Below are positions 59,642-64,000 of a DNA stretch of 64,000 nucleotides, one piece after another. The position numbers and the translations under genes are program-made. Source of the DNA: Actinomyces sp. oral taxon 897 (GTDB lineage: Bacteria; Actinomycetota; Actinomycetes; Actinomycetales; Actinomycetaceae); the NCBI RefSeq assembly GCF_002999235.1, contig NZ_CP027236.1, forward strand, positions 434,001 to 498,000, read 5' to 3'. Position 1 is the first letter of the stretch. The number at the start of each line of letters is the position of its first letter. Below the pieces are notes generated by a model that saw only the letters and a program-made list of their open reading frames with translations, made no database searches and was not told the DNA's origin.

Positions 59642-61006
59642 ATGCTCCGCCGAACTGACCTGCGCCGCTCCGACCTGTCAGCCCGCCAGCTCGCCGCGGT
59701 CCTGCCGCGCGCCGAGGTCGACGTCGCCTCCGCCCTCCAGGCGGTGGCCCCCGTCCTGGCTGACGTGCGCCGGCGCGGGGCCGCCGCCCTGCGTGACGCC
59801 GCCGAGCGCTTCGACGGCGTGCGCCCCGAGCACCTGCGGGTCCCCGCCTCCGCCCTGGCCCGGGCCCTGGAGGACCTTGACCCCGCGGTCCGCCAGGCGC
59901 TGGAGCTCTCCGTCTCCCACAACCGTGCCGGGCACGCCGCCCAGCTGCCCACCGGGCGCAGCACGCAGGTCGTCCCCGGGGGCGTGGTCACCCAGCGCTG
60001 GGTCCCGGTGCGTCGCGTGGGCCTCTACGTCCCCGGGGGCCTGGCCGTCTACCCCTCCAGCGTGGTCATGAACGCGGTGGCTGCCCAGGTGGCGGGCGTG
60101 GAGCAGGTCGCCCTGGCCTCCCCGCCCCAGGCGGCCTTCTCGGGCCTGCCCCACCCCACCATCCTGGCGGCCTGCGCGCTGCTGGGGGTGGAGGAGGTCT
60201 ACGCCGTCGGCGGGGCGCAGGCCATTGCCATGCTGGCCTACGGCGCCGCCGTCGAGGACGACGTGGACCGTGCCGACGCCGGGGGTGAGGTGCTGTGCGA
60301 GCCGGTGGACGTGGTCACCGGCCCGGGCAACGTCTACGTGGCCGCCGCCAAGCGGGCGGTGCGGGGGGTGGTCGGCATTGACGCGGAGGCCGGGCCCACC
60401 GAGATCATGGTCCTGGCCGACGCCACCGCCGACGCCGAGTACGTGGCCGCCGACCTCCTGTCCCAGGCCGAGCACGACCCCCAGGCCGGCAGCGTCCTGG
60501 TCACCGACTCCGAGGCGCTGGCCGACGCCGTGGACGCCGCCCTGGAGCGGAGGCTGGCGGCCACCCGGCACCGGCAGCGGGCCGGGACCGCCCTGCGGGG
60601 CCCCCAGTCCGGCGTCGTGCTGGTGCGGGACACCGAGCAGGCCCTGGCCGTGGCCGACGCCTACGCCCCCGAGCACCTGGAGGTACAGACCGCCGACGCC
60701 GCCCGACTGGCCCGGCGGGTGCGCAGTGCCGGGGCGGTCTTCGTGGGGCCCTACAGCCCGGTGCCCCTGGGCGACTACCTGGCCGGCTCCAACCACGTCC
60801 TGCCCACCGGCGGCACGGCGCGCTTTACCGGCGGGCTGTCCGTCATGTCCTACCTCAAGCCGGTCCAGGTGGTGGAGTACGACGCCGCCGCCCTGGAGGC
60901 GGTGGCCGGGCCGCTGACGGCCCTGGCCGAGGCCGAGGACCTGCCTGCCCACGGCGAGGCGGTCCAGGCCCGCCACCCCCGCGAGAACGGTACTTATTTT
61001 TCGTGA
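59642..61006 (+). CDS. hisD: Histidinol dehydrogenase
   Basis: 454 residues. Zn-dependent two-step oxidation of histidinol to histidine. Motifs: [50 protein letters not shown], the zinc ligands in SQAEHDPQ and [15 protein letters not shown], and HGEAV at the end. The usual end is near HGEAVQAR; the last eight residues, RENGTYFS, are encoded by the first unit of the 22-bp repeat array, which supplies the stop. No other his genes adjoin. ATG start. Confidence 0.95.
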   Translation: MLRRTDLRRSDLSARQLAAVLPRAEVDVASALQAVAPVLADVRRRGAAALRDAAERFDGVRPEHLRVPASALARALEDLDPAVRQALELSVSHNRAGHAAQLPTGRSTQVVPGGVVTQRWVPVRRVGLYVPGGLAVYPSSVVMNAVAAQVAGVEQVALASPPQAAFSGLPHPTILAACALLGVEEVYAVGGAQAIAMLAYGAAVEDDVDRADAGGEVLCEPVDVVTGPGNVYVAAAKRAVRGVVGIDAEAGPTEIMVLADATADAEYVAADLLSQAEHDPQAGSVLVTDSEALADAVDAALERRLAATRHRQRAGTALRGPQSGVVLVRDTEQALAVADAYAPEHLEVQTADAARLARRVRSAGAVFVGPYSPVPLGDYLAGSNHVLPTGGTARFTGGLSVMSYLKPVQVVEYDAAALEAVAGPLTALAEAEDLPAHGEAVQARHPRENGTYFS

Positions 61007-61080
61007 GAACGGTACTTGTTTGCCGTGAGAACGGTACTTGTTCGCCGTGAGAACGGTACTTGTTCCTCGTGAGAACGGGA
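60983..61080 (+). repeat. 22-bp repeat array B (facing right)
   Basis: Four full units and a partial fifth; AGAACGG starts at 60984, 61006, 61028, 61050 and 61072, so the period is exactly 22 bp. Core as in array A, with the same T/C variants after TTRTT. The first unit lies within the hisD coding sequence. The final unit breaks off as GAGAACGGGAG, like the end of array A. Confidence 0.95.
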
Positions 61081-61367
61081 GAGTCATTCAGGACGCCTAT
61101 GACTCCTGCCCTGATCTGCGAGGAGGCCTATACCTGGTAGTCCTCGGGGCGATCCACTGACACTCGGCGAGGGGCAAGGGGCATCCTGCGACGAGTGGTC
61201 TCCAGAGCGTTCTCCCATGTCGCCTGCTGGGGCCTGGCGGCTGCCAGCAGACTGAGTCGGGTGCGGGGGCACGATGGGCGTGCCACGCAGAGATCCCCGA
61301 GCCTCCGAGCCTGGCGTGCCGCACAGGTCCCGAGCTTCCGAGCCTGGCTCCCCGCGAGCACCCCTCC
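61081..61367. other. Non-coding DNA enclosed by arrays B and B'
   Basis: No credible gene in 287 bases. It contains an imperfect tandem repeat of about 35 bp (separate entry). This is the B-pair counterpart of the gene cassette enclosed by A and A', but it is far shorter. Confidence 0.6.
61278..61346 (+). repeat. 35-bp imperfect tandem repeat
   Basis: Two units, each beginning GGCGTGCC and ending CCGAGCYTCCGAGCCT, at 61278 and 61313. Within each, CCGAGC is itself doubled. Confidence 0.75.
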
Positions 61368-61444
61368 CGTTCTCACGAAGAATAAGTACCGTTCTCGCGG
61401 CGAACAAGTACCGTTCTCGCGAGGAATAAGTACCGTTCTCGCGG
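61368..61444 (-). repeat. 22-bp repeat array B' (facing left)
   Basis: On the minus strand three full units of GAGAACGGTACTTRTTC(C/G/T) plus a partial inner unit GAGAACGGGAGGGG. Inverted relative to array B. It lies 46 bases past the stop of the CorA-type gene, in the same sense as that gene. Confidence 0.95.
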
Positions 61445-61490
61445 AGGGGAGCGGAGGAGGTGGAGGGGTGGAGGGGCCCGGGGCGGGTGC

Positions 61491-62531
61491 CTAGATCCAG
61501 TCGTGGCGGCGCATGATCCACCACATGCCCACGCCCGACCCCAGGGTCAGGAGGCAGGTCAGGACGTACCCGAAGGTGTTACCAAAGCCCGGGAACGGCA
61601 CGTTCTGACCGAACCAGCCGGTCACGAAGGTAATGGCGGCCAGCACCGCCGCCCAGCCCGAGAGCTTCTTCATGACCACGTTCAGGCGCGCGTCCTGCAG
61701 CGCCAGGTGGGTGTCGAAGATGGTGCTGATCATGTCGCGCAGGGACTCGCTCCACTCCCCGGCACGCAGCACGTGGTCGGTCAGGTCGGAGTACCACGGG
61801 TCCAGCTGCACCAGCTCCAGGCGGCGGTTGCGCCACAGGATATTGACCAGGTCCCGCATGGGCAGCACCACCCGGCGCAGCGCCACGAGCTTCTTGCGCA
61901 TGGTGTAGGCCTCCCGCTGAAAGTCCGGACCGGGCCCGTCGACGTCAAAGAGCTGGTCCTCCAGGTGGTCAATGTGCTCGTCAAGATCCTGGATGGTGGA
62001 GAAGTAGCCGTCCACAATGACGTCCAGCAGGCCGTGGACCAGCGCGAACGGCCCCAGGCGCAGCATGTCCCCGGCGGTGTGCCAGCGTTCCAGGACCGGT
62101 CCCATGTCAAAGCCGTTGCCGCGGCGGATGGTAATGAGCCCGTAGGGGGAGATAAAGGCGGAGACGCGGTGCAGCAGGAGGCCGTCGCCGTCAGGGTCCT
62201 CGGCGCTGGCCTGGGGGAGCACCTCCGACGTCAAGGTGGTGGCGTAGGCCACGAAGAAGGCGTGGTCTCCGTGGTGCGTGGCCTTGGCCCGCTCAAAGGG
62301 CGCGATGGCGTCCTCCACGGAGGTGGGCTCGAGGCTGAGCTCCTCGGCCAGGAGGACCAGCGTGGCCGGGTCGGGGTCCACCAGGTCGATCCACACCAGG
62401 GAGGTCGGGTCCTCGATCTGCGCGGCAATGTGGCCCAGGGGCAGGACGGTGGACGTCTTCTCCCCGTCACGCCAGATAACGGAGTTGACCTCTCCCGCAC
62501 GGGCGGGTTGCGTCATAGGAGATACAGACAT
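61491..62531 (-). CDS. CorA-family divalent-cation transporter
   Basis: 346 residues. A large cytosolic N-terminal domain (strands and long helices: EDPTSLVWIDLVDPDPATLVLLAEELSLEPTSVEDA, LDEHIDHLEDQLFD, MRKKLVALRRVVLPMRDLV) is followed by two C-terminal membrane helices. The loop between them carries the ion-selectivity motif as GQN (FGQNVPFPG) instead of the canonical GMN. Such variants occur in the CorA superfamily and may change ion choice (Mg2+, Co2+, Ni2+, Zn2+). The ATG giving MSVSPMTQP was chosen; a second ATG five codons on is possible. Confidence 0.88.
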   Translation of the reverse strand: MSVSPMTQPARAGEVNSVIWRDGEKTSTVLPLGHIAAQIEDPTSLVWIDLVDPDPATLVLLAEELSLEPTSVEDAIAPFERAKATHHGDHAFFVAYATTLTSEVLPQASAEDPDGDGLLLHRVSAFISPYGLITIRRGNGFDMGPVLERWHTAGDMLRLGPFALVHGLLDVIVDGYFSTIQDLDEHIDHLEDQLFDVDGPGPDFQREAYTMRKKLVALRRVVLPMRDLVNILWRNRRLELVQLDPWYSDLTDHVLRAGEWSESLRDMISTIFDTHLALQDARLNVVMKKLSGWAAVLAAITFVTGWFGQNVPFPGFGNTFGYVLTCLLTLGSGVGMWWIMRRHDWI

Positions 62532-62840
62532 AAGCCTATGATCACACTCACAGCGGCTGTGTGCTGTGATCTGAGGCCGGAGAGCCGTCTTCGGGACCGG
62601 CCCGACGGCACCGGTGCCCGACGCCGCCCCGGGCCTGGTGCCCGACGTCGCCCCGGACCTGGGTGCCGGTCCGTGACAGGCAGCCCGGCGCTGGCGGCCA
62701 CCCCGACGCCGCCCCGGGCCCGGATACCGCCGCCTCCGGACGCCGTGCTGCACGCGCCGCCATCTGCCGCGACGGGCTGGCCGGGGTCATCGCCCCCGGG
62801 CGCACCGTGCTGTCGTGCTGCACGCGCTCATCACCTGCCT
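62532..62840. other. Intergenic region with a 24-bp tandem repeat
   Basis: No gene seen. GGTGCCCGACG(C/T)CGCCCCGG(G/A)CCT occurs twice back to back (62613-62660), and a third diverged copy lies near 62700. The corA promoter should be at the left, where the sequence around TAGGCTTATG on the minus strand is AT-richer. Confidence 0.6.
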
Positions 62841-64000
62841 TCAGCGCTGGGCCAGCACCAGGGGGTGGACCGCGGCGGCACCGGCCTGGCGCAGCAGGGA
62901 GGTGGCCACCGTGAGCGTCCAGCCTGAGCCGGTCCAGTCGTCCACGAGGACCACGGTGGCCCCCTGCAGCCTCCCCAGCGCGGCAGCGGACCAGGCACCC
63001 AGGCTCAGGCTGCGGGCCACCTGTGCCAGGCGGAAGGCCGAGCCGACGTCGTGACGTGGTGGCTCGTCCCCGCTGACGCCCACGATCCCCAGGGCCCTGC
63101 CCCTGAGACGGTTCGCGACGGCCCGGCCCAGCTGGCGCACCAGGCGCGGCCGGGTACGGGAGTCCACAATGACCACGGCCAGCGGCCCCCGCCCCTCGTC
63201 GTCCGCCTGACCACTGGCGTCGGCCTGGCGGACGACCTCGCCGAGGCGGTCAACCACCTCCAGGAAGGGGGCGCGCAGGGCCCGGGGGACCTCACCGTCT
63301 CGCCCGGAGAGCACCAGGTCCCGCAGCGGAGCGGAGATCCCCAGACCGTCCAGACGGCCGAGGGCCATACCCGCCCCGGCCTGCTCGTCAACGCCGATAC
63401 GGCCCCTGTAGCGCGCCAGCCCCAGGCGGTCCATGCCCGTGGGCCACTGACGACGCGCACGCAGCTCCACGCCCGTGCGTGCCAGTGCCTGGCGGGCGGC
63501 ACCGACCTGCCCGGCGTCGGGCGCCTGGGGCAGGACCAGCCCGCCGCACAGGTCACAGGCCCCGCAGCGCCAGCCCTCAGTGACCTCAGGGTCGTCAAGG
63601 GCCTGTCGCAGGAACGCCATACGGCACGCCCCGGTACCAGCCCCGGTGCCGGGCCCGGCGACGGTGCCAGCCCCGGCACCAGCCCCGGCGACGGTGCCAG
63701 CCCCGGTGCCGGCCCTGTTCGCGTCGTCCGCGGGGCGCGGCGCCCCACCGAGGTGAGGGACGGCGCCAGCGCGCTTAGCCCCCAGGGGCTCGGCCCCCAG
63801 GTGCTCGTAGGCGACCATGGCCTCCTGCTCGGCCAGCCGGGCCGCCTCCAGGCGGGCGTAGCGGTCGGCGTCGTAGGCCCAGGGGCGGCCGGTGGGCTCC
63901 CACCCGCCACGCACCCGTCTCACCGCCCCGTCCACGTCCAGGACCTTAAGCATGGACTCCAGGCGGGCGCGGCGCAGTGAGGTGAGGGTCTCCAGCGCGG
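62841..64000 (-). CDS. recQ: RecQ-like helicase with C-terminal phosphoribosyltransferase domain (3' part)
   Basis: 386 codons are visible; the frame is open past the window edge, so the helicase domains lie beyond. The sequence starts inside the RecQ C-terminal region (LRRARLESMLKVLDVDGAVRRV, RPWAYDADRYARLEAARLAEQ). Then comes a Gly/Ala/Thr low-complexity insert of about 35 residues from DNA repeats, CRMAFLRQALDDP, and zinc ligands CGACDLCGG. After about residue 200 of the visible part a phosphoribosyltransferase-like domain follows, ending in VVLVDDWTGSGWTLTVATSLL, a PRPP-loop-like motif. This fusion is known in actinobacterial RecQ-like proteins. Role: DNA unwinding in repair; the PRTase part is unexplained. 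Confidence 0.82.
   Translation of the reverse strand, partial: ALETLTSLRRARLESMLKVLDVDGAVRRVRGGWEPTGRPWAYDADRYARLEAARLAEQEAMVAYEHLGAEPLGAKRAGAVPHLGGAPRPADDANRAGTGAGTVAGAGAGAGTVAGPGTGAGTGACRMAFLRQALDDPEVTEGWRCGACDLCGGLVLPQAPDAGQVGAARQALARTGVELRARRQWPTGMDRLGLARYRGRIGVDEQAGAGMALGRLDGLGISAPLRDLVLSGRDGEVPRALRAPFLEVVDRLGEVVRQADASGQADDEGRGPLAVVIVDSRTRPRLVRQLGRAVANRLRGRALGIVGVSGDEPPRHDVGSAFRLAQVARSLSLGAWSAAALGRLQGATVVLVDDWTGSGWTLTVATSLLRQAGAAAVHPLVLAQR

Noticed and set aside
60983..61444. CRISPR array
   Set aside because: The 22-bp units abut directly with no unique spacers, and no cas gene is present.
61084..61524. Small minus-strand gene between the B arrays
   Set aside because: The frame consists largely of repeat units (RENGTYSSRERYLF) and a 35-bp tandem repeat; no start signal.
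1..64000. tRNA or rRNA genes, insertion sequences, prophage genes
   Set aside because: Scanned gaps for tRNA T-loop-like GGTTCGAATCC patterns and open frames for transposase or integrase motifs; none found.

Overview
The window is very GC-rich and almost fully coding. It has GTG starts, strong AAGGAGG-type ribosome-binding sites and many 1-8 bp stop/start overlaps. The division and cell-wall (dcw) cluster has no ftsA, contains sepF and wag31 (divIVA), and has a GTGGAG-repeat MraZ operator. A DUF3040 protein precedes mraZ, and there is an adjacent pair of long-chain acyl-CoA ligases and a lipoprotein resembling DUF6318. Together these point to a high-GC actinobacterium, most likely Actinomyces or a close relative in the Actinomycetaceae. 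This is an inference from gene content and layout; no marker RNA gene is present.

Left part (1-21 kb): end of a membrane protein, secreted esterase, RsmC-like methyltransferase, a lipoprotein/PKD-like secreted pair lying between two facing arrays of a 22-bp repeat, a PIG-V-like mannosyltransferase, a GNAT acetyltransferase, a SatD-like protein with a membrane partner, dapA, an orphan NarL-type histidine kinase, two overlapping fatty-acyl-CoA ligases, a HelD-type RNA-polymerase-recycling helicase broken by a one-base shift in a G7 run, a PAC2 protein, a spermidine-synthase-like protein, dinB and an MgtC-family membrane protein.

Middle (21-47.3 kb): DUF3040, mraZ, rsmH, ftsL-like, ftsI, murE, murF, mraY, murD, ftsW, murG, murC, ftsQ, ftsZ, pgeF, sepF, yggT, wag31, lspA, rluD-like, GNAT, dnaE. 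These genes make lipid II (murC-F, mraY, murG), assemble the septal synthase (ftsW, ftsI, ftsL, ftsQ), form and anchor the Z ring (ftsZ, sepF) and direct polar growth (wag31). Most are translationally coupled.

Right part (47.3-64 kb): S4-domain protein, MFS exporter with a 16-bp palindromic operator, ArsR-type regulator, serine hydrolase, a small conserved protein, a secreted beta-helix protein held by a C-terminal membrane helix, aldehyde dehydrogenase, SDR, a 656-residue coiled-coil protein of unknown function, hisD, a second facing pair of the 22-bp arrays, a CorA-type transporter and the 3' part of a RecQ-like helicase with a phosphoribosyltransferase tail.

The strongest unexplained signal is the 22-bp repeat family. 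It forms two inverted, facing array pairs about 59 kb apart. In the first pair the DNA running inward from both arrays is G/T-rich on the inward-reading strand and encloses a two-gene secreted-protein cassette. In the second pair the repeat has grown into the end of hisD. Other items worth checking are the helD frameshift, the ArsR operator, a nested palindrome near 51.2 kb and the 656-residue orphan protein.
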